NCBI GenBank assembly: GCA_014885115.2
Contig: WKLE02000575.1
Location: 3,799-67,798, forward strand
Length of the DNA stretch: 64,000 nucleotides
DNA from: Asterionellopsis glacialis
Taxonomy: Eukaryota > Bacillariophyta > Plagiogrammaphyceae > Rhaphoneidales > Asterionellopsidaceae
Reading direction: 5' to 3'
Part shown: one piece after another, positions 1 to 11,112 of the stretch
Numbering within the stretch: the first letter of the stretch is position 1
How the letters are laid out: each line of letters starts with the position of its first letter
Made by a program: the position numbers and the translations under genes
The notes under the pieces: generated by a model
The model's database searches: none
Told to the model about the DNA's origin: nothing
What the model saw: only the letters and a program-made list of their open reading frames with translations

Positions 1-395
1 GCAGTAGGATTTGCAGTAGGTTGAGCTGTTGGTGTTACAGTTGGCTTAGTCGTTGGTGTGTTAGTAGGTTGAGCCGTTGTTGGCGACTCAGTTGGTGTTT
101 TAGTAGGTTGAACTGTTGGTGTTGCAACAGGTGGAGCTGTTGGTGTTGCAACAGGTTGATCTGTTGGTGCATTCGTAGGTTGATCTGTTGGTGCATTAGT
201 AGGTTGTTCTGTTGGTGCATTTGTAGGTTGATCTGTTGGTGCATTCGTAGGTTGATCTGTTGGTGTGTTAGTAGGCTTGGCTGTTGGTGTATTAGAGGGC
301 TGCGCCGTTGTTGGTGTTGCAGTAGGAGGAGCTGTTGGTGCATTCGTAGGCTGCGCCGTTGCTGGTGATACAGTAGGAGATTGTGTATTAGTTGT
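1..395 (-). repeat. Minisatellite encoding PT-rich stalk (units such as TDQPTNAP)
   Basis: Tandem degenerate units of 24 bp, or halves of that, encode Pro-Thr runs such as APTDQPTN, APTEQPTN, TPTAQPTA. At least 14 half-units are visible and the array continues past the left edge. It forms the C-terminal part of the M11 peptidase. Pro/Thr arrays of this kind are common in diatom secreted proteins, where they are likely O-glycosylated spacers (inference). Confidence 0.85.
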
Positions 396-1900
396 AGGGC
401 AAGGACCAACACATATTTTCACACTTGCCGTTCCACTTCCACTATCGATGCTTTCAACAGTTACAGATGCTTGGGATCCAATGTTATAATTGCCGCCAGC
501 ACCCAGTTTTGCAACAAGAGTAGATTTGGGGGTACTAGTTCTCCCTGCTGTCACTACTGTCACCATGTCCCATGCTTCTTGGGTTCCTATGTTGGCTCCT
601 CGTCTGGCATTGAATCCTATATAGTAGTCGACAGTACCACTGCCAATAATCTTTACGATGACTTTATTGGAAGAAGTTGAGTAATCAGCAATCCCTCCAA
701 GAACATCTATGAAGTTTTCACCAGAGATACTCAACGTGACGGTTTTATCAGCATACCAACCCAACTGCCAGTTCTTAGCAGGATTAAAACACATCACGGG
801 AGCATCGGAATAACCATAGGAGTATCCCATCATACCGCTGTTCAGAAAACAAACGTAGGAATAAAAAATTAATTGTTAAATTTTTTTCATTTATCTTTTT
901 TTTGGTTGAAAAAAGAAAGACATCAAGCAATGTATACGTACCTTTGGTCACCATACTCCAGACTACCTTCACCAGAATGACCTAAACCAAGGTTATGACC
1001 AATCTCGTGCATTTGCGCGCTCACATACTGGCACCAACTGTCAGAGTAGACCGATAAATACGAATTGAGATATGCATAAGCAATTCCACTCATAGTGTTA
1101 GGTGGAAGGCAAACCATAACATAATCAGCTAAATTGTTTGCGTTAACACCAAAATTTGTTTGGAGCTTACTCAGGACTGCGTTGACCATTGTGCCATCAC
1201 CAACTCCAGTAGAGAGATCTACAGAGACAGTCACAGCTCCGTTCGAGATGTTGGTTTCGCCTGTCTCCGGTGATTGGGTGGTCATGGTGGCATCTGGTGC
1301 CTCCCCAAAGTTCAGTTGATTGCTTGAACATGCAGAATACTGACTGCTTAAATTGACAGGATCGCCATTGTTTCCAAAAACAGAATTACTAAGAGTTGCT
1401 TCAGTTGAAGTTGTTGCGCCATTGTTGGCAATGACTTTGACAACGAGGACGGAAGGACTTCCTAGAGTGGTAAGCTTACGTTGATTATGTTTCCGAGCTT
1501 GGAGAGAAAGTTTCTTTTTAGGAGGGACTCCACACTCCACAACACCTTTATTATCAACCTCAAATTGACATCCTTGTATTTCCATTTCACCGCTTTTGAA
1601 TTGTCCCTTCTTCATCTTGTCCTTGAAGTCTTCTGATGCATCCTTGTCTCTAATTTCGACAATTGTGCCATCTTCTAGTGCGCAAGCAACCTCCGTTGTT
1701 TCATGGTGATCTTCATACTGGGTATCTCGAAGAAGTAAAACACAATTACCATCTTGGTCACTTGTTTGTTGAGATTTAGTTTTTTTAGGAGAAACGTTTT
1801 TCTTACGGAGATTTCGTGTATTACTCAGTTCAGTACTTGTCGCCCCTCCAACAAAGGTGGCAACACAAGTAAATAGAAGGACTTTCGTGGAAAGCTTCAT
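1..1900 (-). CDS. Gametolysin-like (M11) zinc metallopeptidase with PT-repeat tail, 3' end off the window
   Basis: Secreted zinc endopeptidase, probably acting on cell-wall or matrix glycoproteins as M11 gametolysins do in algae (family knowledge). Start chosen at the ATG at 1900, which opens a signal peptide (MKLSTKVLLFTCVATFVGG); the frame stays open upstream but lacks this logic. A pro-region of about 150 residues precedes the catalytic part. The zinc motif HEIGHNLGLGHS lies near residue 298 and is followed by EYGDQ, then GMMGYS across a splice junction, the Met-turn. The intron is 838..941 (GTACGT...ACAG, 104 bp); joining 942 to 837 keeps frame and restores the Met-turn. Cysteines at MCFNP and ICVGPCP follow, then a Pro/Thr-rich repeat runs to the left edge with no stop. 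The C-terminus is missing from the window. Family call firm; substrate unknown. Confidence 0.88.
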
Positions 1901-4507
1901 GTTGTTCTTTACTTTTCGTTTAATGACCTGATTGTGAAGTTGTTTTGCACACAGGACAAGAATTTGTGGAAATGCAATGTCGGGCGGATTGCGCTGGTCG
2001 AGAGACAAAGTGCAAGAATTTGGCTGTTTATGATCGAGCTGCAGGAAAAGTGAACATACCTTACACACGCATGACTGATGGCCCGAGACAACCGGTATTC
2101 ATTCCTACCATATCGGTTAAAGCAGGGCCTCTACCAGGTACCAGGTACAGGGTCTAGTTAGCAAATAGTCCTACAGATACTGAAACGTGGGTTACAGTTT
2201 ACAATGTCACAATGGAAATGACCTCAACAAAAATCAGAAAGACTCCCTCAGACAAAGATTGGTCATAGTTCGGGCAATATAGGATTCATTTAAATATAAG
2301 TGCTTACTTAGACAAATGATCGACCGACCGATCAAAGTAGTTCTATACTCCAATTATTCAACTATTTATGGAGGAGGAGTCGAATATCAGAGTTGGAGTA
2401 CCTAGTATGTTCAACCAAGATTTGAAATTCACATCAAATGGCAGTTGATATCACTCGGAGTATCATTAAGAAAGAACAAAGAAACACAGGCGGACCCAAA
2501 GCTACCACAAATTTTTATGCAATCTCGAATCGTCTTATGGTCCTGGATATTTATGTCCTTTTTGCAAGAGTCTTTTCTACAGAATTGTACAGTGGAAAGT
2601 GTCTGTGTATTGATAGCTGAACTAATCGTTAATAATTAAAAGACTATGAAATGATATATTGTATTCAAATGCTTAAAAAAACATTTCGATTTCTCACAAT
2701 CTTTGATATGGTCTGTAATTTTATCTTGTTCTGTAGAATAGCTACCAGGTACTTTCTTATGTGTATATTTATTAGGAGTAGAACAACGTTGAAGTTATCA
2801 TGGAATGCATCAGAGATCAGCACAGTAGAAGTTCAGGAATGCCATGAGTCATCCATGCCATGGAAGTATGTGCCAGGAACAGTAGCGGGTACCAGGTACA
2901 GTTCTTGTACGACTACATCTTTTAAAATAGAGTTCCAAAAAAATAATGATGTTGATCTGGTCGCCGGCGAACTCGAAGAACTTGTATGAGCACGCCGCCT
3001 ACTCTACTAGAGGTTGTCAATCCAACATGAGACCTAATTAACAAATACTGTAGGTAGAAAATAGGACTTATAGAATACCTCAACTTGCGCATTTCTTTTT
3101 ATTTCCAGGGGTTTTTCGTACTGAAATAATGTGTCATCACTTAATCGTATTTTCTTTCTTCTGATGTCTTTATCAATTTCCTGCTTTGGCACGTGTTAAG
3201 CAAATCAGAAATTGTGGGGGACGCCAAACCGGAAAAACAAAGAAAATATTGATAGCATACCGGACGAGAGTCCACGGTATACTCCTCGTTGTAATATTCG
3301 ATTTGTAGTCATGGTTATCCAACTTGATGCTGATACTGCCTGCTGGTAGCCAAGTCTTGACTGATCCGGTTTCTGGCAATATATTATTCTAAATACTTGA
3401 TACTGACACTTGTCGTAACTCTCTATCACCTGATCCTCTACCTGGTAGATTGAAAAGCGTGCCACTAAATTGAAAAAGGATTGTCTACTGAAACTCTGGT
3501 TGGGATGTTTTTAGAGGACCTAGTCCAGGGAATAAAGTAATTACCAGGTACATAGCTTTGTTGTGGTGGTACATAGCTTTTGAGAGGATGCGGACTGCTT
3601 TTTTTTCTACTGTAGTAGATCCCAGACCACCAGAAAGTACAACTGGGAGGGAGGCACGTGTCAGTGAAAACATCATTGTCAGTATAAAAATCATATCATA
3701 TCATATCTTTGACAATGTGAACGAAAGAATTACCATGTGTACCTTGTGTATCGTCACTGGTAGGACTAGTTAGACTAGTTAGCCCATTCACAATAACAGT
3801 AGTGGCACGTACTATCTAGAGGTCCTACGACTTATCTGGTGTATCTGCTGCATTCACCTTAGCCTTATTCCGGAAAAAGACTACTTATCCTCATTCCTAA
3901 TATGTATAAATAGTCTTGTCGACGATCTGAAAATCTGGCTGACGATGCTGTGCATGTGTGGTTTATCTTCGTGAGTGAGGTGTTCGATCTTAAAAATCTC
4001 GAGACATCACGCGACCGACAAAGAATTCTTATCGGAGAAAGATTTTGCCGTCATTCTGAAAAATATACTACACGATAGGTATGAGATCTTGTTGCCGTTA
4101 TTGTCGTCGTCTTCTAGAGAATACATAAGAAAGTGTCGCGTTGTGGTTTGTTTATCTCCATGAAATGTATTTGAAAGAAAGTATATTCTGACTGTAAGCG
4201 CGTTGTATCATTCTGTATTCGTATCACTTTTTTTTTTAAAAAAAATCTGTCGATCCCAAGAAAAAAACACTGTATTGCAACAAGAAAACAATCGTTTTCA
4301 GAACTATCTTTCTTATTCAACATTATTTTGAATTCTCTTGTCAAGCACAGGATTGCTTTTGGAGAGGAGACAAAAGGGACATACATCCACCGGCTTGTTC
4401 TCTTTTGGGTGTACGATATCTAATTTTAAATTTTGTTTGGTCGAAACATAGAGACATTATCCTCTAGAGAAGTGTAGATTATCTTTGATAAAAACAATAC
4501 CATTATT
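1901..4507. other. Intergenic, no supported gene
   Basis: About 2.6 kb of AT-rich DNA between two divergent genes. Open frames here are short, lack family features and have no convincing splice partners. It contains five exact copies of TACCAGGTAC (2132, 2139, 2743, 2890, 3542), the near copy TACCTGGTA at 3439, and words such as CTAGAGGTCCTA at 3816. No RNA gene was recognised. Confidence 0.6.
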
Positions 4508-5332
4508 ATGTTATATTATAAAAATACAAGTCGCATGGAAACCATGGTAATAATGTTATTGGTGACAGTGGTTGGGAAGATGACTCCAACACTTAGTAGT
4601 AGTACGTCTTGTGAAGGATCGGTTGCTACTGCTGCATTTCTTATTTCGACAACGCCTACAAATAATAATATACTACGCCAACAACAAAAGTCGTATGAAT
4701 TCCTACATCCAAGGTCACATGATCATCAGCAACAAGGTCGGCATGATAGAACAAGCAACAAGAAAGCAAACGGAATACTATATCTTTTACGAACTCATAA
4801 TAATGGTATGGAAAATGATTCTTCTTCCATAATGTCTTGTAGAATGACAAAAAATACAAATGATGAGATGGAAGGTATGAATCAAACTGCCATGGATGAA
4901 GATGATGAGGTTGACAATAATGATCCAATTAACAACGTGGACGGGAATAGTAAGAACAGAATGACTTTGGCTGAATTATCCGAATTAGAAGAACGTGCTT
5001 CGAAACGTAATTGGGATCAACTCATGTTACCCAATCGAATTGCTGGTGCTATAAGTCAAACATTACAGGCAATGGCAGTTTTATTTATCATTAGTTCATA
5101 TGTATTGCCAATTTTTGGATATGCCTATATTCCTATTTTAGATGACGATACCGGTGGCGGCAGCGGCCAGAAAAAACGTCCTAACTTTACGATTGGTACA
5201 TTAGAAGAGCGTGATTTTGTCATGGAAGTCAGGAAAAGTAACAAACAACAGCGAGAGCAGCAACAAGAACAAGATCAACAGAAAGAACAACAACTACTGC
5301 TACAACTACAAGATCAGCAGCAACAAGAATAG
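4508..5332 (+). CDS. Unknown protein with one hydrophobic segment and Q-rich tail
   Basis: A 274-residue protein I do not recognise. The start is uncertain: ATG at 4508 gives MLYYKNTSRM, while ATG at 4535 (METMVIMLLVTVVGKM) gives a cleaner signal-peptide-like start. A poorly conserved, Asn/Asp-rich stretch follows. Then comes a compact part that looks like the conserved core: MTLAELSELEERASKRNWDQ, LMLPNRIAGAISQTLQAM and a single membrane segment (AVLFIISSYVLPIFGYAYI, near residues 190-210), then a charged region and a Gln-rich tail ending in QQQQE. The lumenal-type N-terminus plus one membrane span suggests an organellar membrane protein, possibly plastid (inference). It converges on the next gene, 220 bp away. 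Confidence 0.65.
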   Translation: MLYYKNTSRMETMVIMLLVTVVGKMTPTLSSSTSCEGSVATAAFLISTTPTNNNILRQQQKSYEFLHPRSHDHQQQGRHDRTSNKKANGILYLLRTHNNGMENDSSSIMSCRMTKNTNDEMEGMNQTAMDEDDEVDNNDPINNVDGNSKNRMTLAELSELEERASKRNWDQLMLPNRIAGAISQTLQAMAVLFIISSYVLPIFGYAYIPILDDDTGGGSGQKKRPNFTIGTLEERDFVMEVRKSNKQQREQQQEQDQQKEQQLLLQLQDQQQQE

Positions 5333-5552
5333 TGATCAGCAGAGCAGTGCGCAGAGGAAACAGCAACGGCAAAATGTTGAACAAGTCCTTCAAAATATAA
5401 ATTGAAAAAATAACAGTAAGGACAATGATTATTAAAGTAACAGAGAAACAATTTTGTGAAAGCAGGATGGATATGATATAATGATATACAATACCCAAGC
5501 TCCACGAACAAGTCAACCATTGCTTCAAGACTAGAATCAACATGAAAAATAT

Positions 5553-6590
5553 TTAGATTCGTGCCCTCTTTTTATAAGCTTTTGGCGGGCCTTTAGCCAT
5601 ATTTCGATATTTGGCTGGAGATTTTGTAATGGTAGGTTTCTTTCGAACAATAGTAGGCTTCTCGTGAGCAGGAGACTTCTTGCCGGAAGGGCTCTTACGA
5701 GGGAGACTTAATTGTCGACTTGCACCACCCTTTTTTATGTTCAACCCACTAATGTCGAGGCCACGATCGAAAGAAACCGATTTCAATGTCGACGATTTCA
5801 ACAAATCGCTGGGTGTTAAATTAGAGATCTTTTTTCCATGTTCGTATGGGATGCTCATTGAACACGTCCGTTGCGTACGAGCTATAGATGCAGCAGGTGG
5901 TGGCCGACGCAGATCAAATTGCTCTGCCACCAAAAAAGGGTTGCAACGTTTTCTACCGTCTTGTTTGACGATAAACTCGGCCCGGCCTGTTGAGTTCGAG
6001 AGGCATTGAACATTGGCTGAAACCTGCGCAATATTACCAGTAGTAAGATTTGCTGATCCTCCAAGCATAATGCTCGATTTTTTCTTGTCGGCTAATAGAA
6101 GTGTGAACCCAGCCGTCGATTGGACACGCGTTATTATGACCCATTTAGGATTCCATCGGCCTTGTATAAAAAGCTCTGCTATTTTGCGTTGAATGTTTGC
6201 ACGATCTTTAATCTTGATCTCGGATGCATTATCTCCATGATAAACCATTTGCTTTTGTTTGCTGAACGCAACGTTCACACATACGTCTACGCCCACCGGG
6301 GCTGGAGTCATTCCCGCTGCTTCGACCGTCAACCGTTTCATGGACACGTGCGTTGTTTCCAGCTTCGCAGGGTTCAACGGAAGTGGACTCTTAAGTGTCT
6401 TGAAGGTTATCCCCAATTGACTCAACTTTCCCTCGTATTGGAAGACAGGTGACGTGGAAAATCCTGTGGAAATTGCCAGTCCGTAGTCACCAAGTTCTAA
6501 TGGTTCGTTAGGAGGCCATGCCACGTCAAAGCCGAATTTCTTCTTCATTTTCGTAGCATACCAGGCGGGAAAGGAGCCAACTGGGCTCAT
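5553..6590 (-). CDS. Unknown soluble protein with basic C-terminus
   Basis: Single-exon frame of 345 residues starting at an ATG at 6590, with no signal peptide or membrane segment. The first 50 residues include FGFDVAWPPNEPLELGDYGL and then a regular beta-rich pattern to about residue 230. The last 100 residues are Lys/Arg/Ser/Pro-rich (KKSPAHEKPTIVRKKPTITK), like a nucleic-acid-binding or nuclear-localising tail. I cannot place it in a family. The W-PP-x-LELGDYG opening followed by a second GI-F pattern resembles uncharacterised bacterial proteins only loosely, so no function is given. Coding status is supported by length, a clean ATG and non-random composition. Confidence 0.65.
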   Translation of the reverse strand: MSPVGSFPAWYATKMKKKFGFDVAWPPNEPLELGDYGLAISTGFSTSPVFQYEGKLSQLGITFKTLKSPLPLNPAKLETTHVSMKRLTVEAAGMTPAPVGVDVCVNVAFSKQKQMVYHGDNASEIKIKDRANIQRKIAELFIQGRWNPKWVIITRVQSTAGFTLLLADKKKSSIMLGGSANLTTGNIAQVSANVQCLSNSTGRAEFIVKQDGRKRCNPFLVAEQFDLRRPPPAASIARTQRTCSMSIPYEHGKKISNLTPSDLLKSSTLKSVSFDRGLDISGLNIKKGGASRQLSLPRKSPSGKKSPAHEKPTIVRKKPTITKSPAKYRNMAKGPPKAYKKRARI

Positions 6591-7446
6591 GTCTTGATCG
6601 GAAGAATGGAGGTCGTTCTATCGAAACGAAGTGGGTATTGGTAGGAATGAGATTGGCGGCTTTGTGGGGTCCAGATTGTGCTTAGTCGCAGATGTACTGG
6701 TGAAATTTTGGGTTGAGACACACCATCACCGCCTGTTTGAAAAAAAAGAACAATTGTCTGAAACAACTTTCAGTCATGCATCAATGGATAAATCAGAATT
6801 TTCTTTTCCAGTACACAAAACATCGCAAAATGTACGGAGTTATTTTCACCTTCCTCCAAAATGTTGCATGCTCCCCTCATTTATTTTTCATAAACGGATC
6901 CCAGAACCATTTTGAAAGTTCCCAATCTGCTCCGTTATAATGGGTATCCAAAGACCCAAGAAGCTTTTAAACAGGATCAGGTTCTTCAATGATAGTTTTT
7001 TCCTTCATGTATTCTGGACTCTCGCTATTTCGATATACAGTATTCCCAGACAACGATTATCCTTGTACCTTCCAATATCATTCGGTGCTTTCCGAGGGTT
7101 ACCCGATTAACCCTTTTCCAGTCATTACATTATATTTCTACACATTATCCCTCATAACTCATAATAATAAATATCCTAAGGTAGTGCGTAGTGCATGCAG
7201 ACAGGCCTAAAAAGAGGCTATATTTCAACCTTTAACACGACTTGACTGACGATTGACGATCGATGAACATAATAATATTCATAATATTATACTTTCTGAA
7301 ACTGCGTGCCTGCGTATTGCCACCACTCCATCGTCTCTTGAAATAAGAAGCCTGCATTTTGCGCTTTCCAGTCGTTGTGTCATAAGCCATTATCATCTCA
7401 TAGATAGGTGTAGCCTTGTAACTTCTTCATTGAAAGTCATAACATC
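6591..7446. other. Divergent promoter region, no gene seen
   Basis: 856 bp separating the unknown protein at 5553 (minus) from GGPP synthase (plus). AT-rich; overlapping short frames look non-coding. No copies of the TACCAGGTAC motif and no clear repeats were seen. Confidence 0.5.
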
Positions 7447-8679
7447 ATGGAAGATACCCAGAAAAGCCAAAGTTCTAATGAAAATGACGAATCATCATCG
7501 TCGTCGTATCAAACTCATAAACCAGATCCAGCGTTATTAGAAGCCTATCGATACATTAATGAAATACCTGGCAAGAACGTTCGTGGTAAATTAGTAGATT
7601 GTTTTCAATTATGGTTACAAGTGGAAGACCCTGACGTATTACAAAAAATTAAAGATATCATTGGTGATTTGCATAATGCCTCTTTGTTGATAGATGACAT
7701 TGAAGATAATTCTAAATTACGACGTGGCATCCCCGTTGCACATTCGATTTTTGGTATCCCTGCTGTCATTAATACAGCGAATTATGTGTACTTTATAGCT
7801 CTTGAAAAGTGTCATGCATTACAAAATCCCAAGGCCATGGAAGTCTTTGTAGGCGAATTATTAAATTTACATCGTGGACAAGGACATGATATTGCGGTAC
7901 GGTGTGATTGCGTATGTTGTTGGTGTGACTCAATCGTTTCGGTTTCATTCGTGGACCATGACTATATCATTTAGATACTTCTTTGACTGACGTTATTTCT
8001 TTCGTTATCTTTCTATATTTTGTAATCAACGTTGGTGTAGTGGAGAGATAATGTTGAATGTCCTACCGAAGAAGAATATTGTCACATGGTCAAGGACAAG
8101 ACAGGTGGTTTGTTTCGTTTGGCAGTAGGGTTAATGAAATCCTTTGCCACTCAAAATTTGGACACAGATTTGACACCCTTGGTAGATAATTTAGGCTTAT
8201 ATTTTCAAATTCGTGATGATTTTATTAATTTAGCGGATGAAGAATATATGAAATCCAAAAGTTTCTGTGAAGATTTGTCGGAAGGTAAATTTTCATTCCC
8301 CATTATACATTGTGTACGTCAAAGTAGAGGAGAGAATGGTGGCAATGGTGGTTCCGAGGGGCAACGATTATTGCATATTTTAAAACAACGTACCGAAGAT
8401 GTTGATTTGAAACGGTACGCACAAAGCTTAATGAGAGATGCAGGATCTTTAGAATATACACGTAAATTTTGTAAACAAATCAAAGATGAGATTGAAACAC
8501 AAATTGAAAGTTTAGGTGGTAACAAACCCTTATGGCAATTGGTACAATACTTGGATGTTCAACTGGAGGGTGTAGCAGCAACAGAACGTCGAAACTGCAT
8601 GATGCAACAAAGTCCACGAAGTGGAAAGGCTGCAACTCTTTCTGATAAGTTACTTGAAGAAGAAACAACAGATGAATGA
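7447..8679 (+). CDS. GGPS1: Geranylgeranyl diphosphate synthase, type III-like
   Basis: Trans-prenyltransferase condensing isopentenyl diphosphate with allylic diphosphates to make GGPP, the precursor for protein prenylation, carotenoid and quinone chains (family knowledge). Two exons, 7447..7896 and 8041..8679, intron 144 bp (GTACGG...TGTAG). Joining gives GQGHDIAWRDNVECPTEEEY, an intact family block, and a 362-residue protein. The first aspartate-rich motif DDIED sits in LLIDDIEDNSKLRRG; KTGGLFRLAVGLM and the second motif QIRDDFINL follow. The pattern matches the eukaryotic animal/fungal GGPPS type rather than plastid CrtE. There is no transit peptide, so a cytosolic site is likely. Slightly longer than the usual 300 residues because of a polar N-terminus and a C-terminal extension. 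Confidence 0.92.
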
Positions 8680-9315
8680 ATGATATGATTCGTGCATATG
8701 TATATAGAATATGATTACCATACCATTAGATGAACGATAGGGAAAGGAGGTAAAAGGGGTCGTACAATTCTAGTGAAATATGCTATAAATGTTACGACAT
8801 TTTTAAACGTTGTAATTATGTTTTTTTCTTTTCGAGACAATGATATGAATCATTGTCCCCGTCTAGAAAGACGGTTTCGGTGTTTGCATCATACAAGGAA
8901 CACGCAGCAATAGCATGGCCATCTGGTGTTATTCCAGTAGACAGAGGATGAGAGTGGACGAACAAAGCTGTGCGAGACTTCGCGTGCTGGCTGATGTTTC
9001 AAGATGATTTTTCGAGGAAAAAAAATTCAACATTATTTTTGTGGTCTTGTTTTCTTTATTTTTATTGAACCTATGTTCTACTATTCTTCTTGTCGTTTAA
9101 AACCAATCAAGGCCACGCGTAGCACATTGCATCTCTCAAACCACGAGGAAAAATTCCTCACAAGAGAGAATGCCATGTCGGATAAAACTCTATGTAATAA
9201 TATTATGTACAACTTATTTTCAAACGTACCCCACAGCTATACGTTTGTCCACATCGACTTGAATGCAACCCATGCCTGCATACAATTAAAGGCAATGCCT
9301 CTACTTTATATGTCA
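8680..9315. other. Convergent 3' intergenic region
   Basis: 636 bp between the 3' ends of GGPP synthase and SNW1. Nothing beyond AT-rich sequence; one open frame running into SNW1 antisense was judged spurious. Confidence 0.5.
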
Positions 9316-11112
9316 CTAATTGGTTCCCTTTTCAAATTGAACAGGTGCTGTACGGGGTCCAGCTCCACCACTGGCACCACTACCACCACCATCGGCACCC
9401 GCAAATCCTTGATCTGGTTGAAACTTGGCAGTCGATCCTTGTTTCAATTTATCATATTGTTCATCTGCATTGTGTTCTGTTTCACCACGTGTTGGACGAT
9501 AAATACTTGCTGATCCCGCTCCACCACTTGAACTTGAACCACCAAATAGGGGTTTGGAATATGTGTTATATTCATCGTCTGCACCAAATCCAGAATCCAT
9601 TCCAGCATTTTGATTATACAATCTGGAATCGACATCTCCTCCTAATGTGTTACCACCTGTACCTGTTAATTGTCCTAGGGCAATCTTTTCACTCACATCA
9701 CGGTCAGATTCCATGCGTTGTTTTTTAATGGCTTCGGCCGATTTGCCAGAATTCTCCATACGTAATTCACGTTCACGTTCACGCTTACGTTCCATTCTCA
9801 TACGTTCACGTTGACGTTCGGCAACTTGTTCATCTGTTTCGTCTTCATCTTCTTCGTCACTACTACTACTAATATCACCTAATGTCTCGACAAGATTGGC
9901 AGGTTTCGATTCTTCTTGTGTTTCATTTCTACCCGTACTTTGTGATAATGGTTGTTGTTGTTGTTGATTTTGATTTTGTCGTTCCATTCGTACTTGATTG
10001 GCTAATTTACGTAATTCTTCTTCCCGTTGTTCTTTTTCGGACAAGGCTAATTTTTTTTGTACTTGCGCTCTCATTCGTACTTCTTGTCGGGCTTGTCGTT
10101 CGGCGACATATAAACTTTCCGACAGTGTTGCAAAGTTAGGATTAATGGTATGTTCTTGTAAGTGTCGTCCATCGGCAGCCAAACGTTTATCTAACGGGAT
10201 CGTGTACCCTCTTGTATTTTTCCAATTCGAGATACATGCAGGGATATTCCATGCAGCCTTTTCTTCCTTACTTAGTTTGGTATTGGGTGCATGTAACACA
10301 GGGACAGGATCTTCCGCAGGACCACGTGGTGCCTTGACATGCTTATGTTTCGGTGGCATCATGGGATCAATTTGGGCTGGTACCATTTGAATGACACGTG
10401 TGGCTGCGGCTGGATTGTACCCGGGTGCATCTTCACGAGCCTTGTATTTGACAAATTGAGTTTTGGATTCTTGATTTTGAGACGTTTCCGCTTGAAGGAT
10501 AGCAGATCCTGTAGGACGATCTAATGCAATTTTTGTTTGCAATAAAGATTGTAATGCCGCTTGTGTTTTTTGTTTTGCTTCTTCTTCTTCTTCTTCCGTC
10601 GGTAATGCTACATCTTCAGGTTTGGCCTCACCACCACGTACATCTGATAATTTCGTATATACAATTTTATCTGAATTGGTACCATTCTTCACAATGGCAT
10701 CGTACGATACCTCACCCTTGTCATCAATATCAACATTGACAATGGCTTGTGACATGACACCCCCCTTGCTTTTTTTGACATGTGGATTACCCATATGACG
10801 AGGATATTGAGCAACATGTATTTCAGGAAAGGCACCACCATCCCCAAAATCTTGAATGGATCGTGGTACAAATAATTTGTGTTTTTGGCTTTTGCGTTGT
10901 TCCGGTGTTAATTTGGCAGCCATGGATGCTGCACGACACCGTTCTTCATAGGATGGTACAATCCTACTTTTCGATGAAGTCTGTTCATGTTTTTGTTGGT
11001 GGTGTGACCTTTGTGCCGTAGTACTAGCATTATTCGTGTTGGCACGAGGACGAGGAACAGCACTTGATGACGGAGCTGTCCTTGTTGGTGCAGGTAATGA
11101 TAATGAAGCCAT
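9316..11112 (-). CDS. SNW1: SNW1/SKIP spliceosome and transcription co-regulator
   Basis: Single-exon frame of 598 residues from ATG at 11112. SNW1 (yeast Prp45) is a core component of activated spliceosomes and couples splicing with transcription (family knowledge). The diagnostic SNW block reads IPACISNWKNTRGYTIPLDK near residue 300, followed by LAADGR and the long charged helix (EKEQREEELRKLANQVRMER). N-terminal features are typical: VPRSIQDFGDGGAFPEIHVA and YPRHMG. The C-terminal half has the Glu/Arg-rich segment RQRERMRMERKRERERELR, an NSG-KSAEAIKKQRMESDRDVSEKIALGQ block, and a Gly/Ser-rich tail containing FGADDEYNTYSKPLF and GFAGA. Complete at both ends, no presequence, nuclear. Confidence 0.97.
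   Translation of the reverse strand: MASLSLPAPTRTAPSSSAVPRPRANTNNASTTAQRSHHQQKHEQTSSKSRIVPSYEERCRAASMAAKLTPEQRKSQKHKLFVPRSIQDFGDGGAFPEIHVAQYPRHMGNPHVKKSKGGVMSQAIVNVDIDDKGEVSYDAIVKNGTNSDKIVYTKLSDVRGGEAKPEDVALPTEEEEEEAKQKTQAALQSLLQTKIALDRPTGSAILQAETSQNQESKTQFVKYKAREDAPGYNPAAATRVIQMVPAQIDPMMPPKHKHVKAPRGPAEDPVPVLHAPNTKLSKEEKAAWNIPACISNWKNTRGYTIPLDKRLAADGRHLQEHTINPNFATLSESLYVAERQARQEVRMRAQVQKKLALSEKEQREEELRKLANQVRMERQNQNQQQQQPLSQSTGRNETQEESKPANLVETLGDISSSSDEEDEDETDEQVAERQRERMRMERKRERERELRMENSGKSAEAIKKQRMESDRDVSEKIALGQLTGTGGNTLGGDVDSRLYNQNAGMDSGFGADDEYNTYSKPLFGGSSSSGGAGSASIYRPTRGETEHNADEQYDKLKQGSTAKFQPDQGFAGADGGGSGASGGAGPRTAPVQFEKGTN

Noticed and set aside
35..412. Gln/His-rich minus-strand and Cys/Trp-rich plus-strand frames over the PT repeat
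   Set aside because: They are other frames of the repeat; the PT frame is continuous with the M11 gene across the splice.
2651..2989. 112-residue frame in the M11 upstream region
   Set aside because: Low-complexity, includes two motif copies, no start context or family features.
9345..10740. Long plus-strand open frames inside the SNW1 gene
   Set aside because: Antisense shadows: composition follows the SNW1 codons on the other strand and no family features appear.
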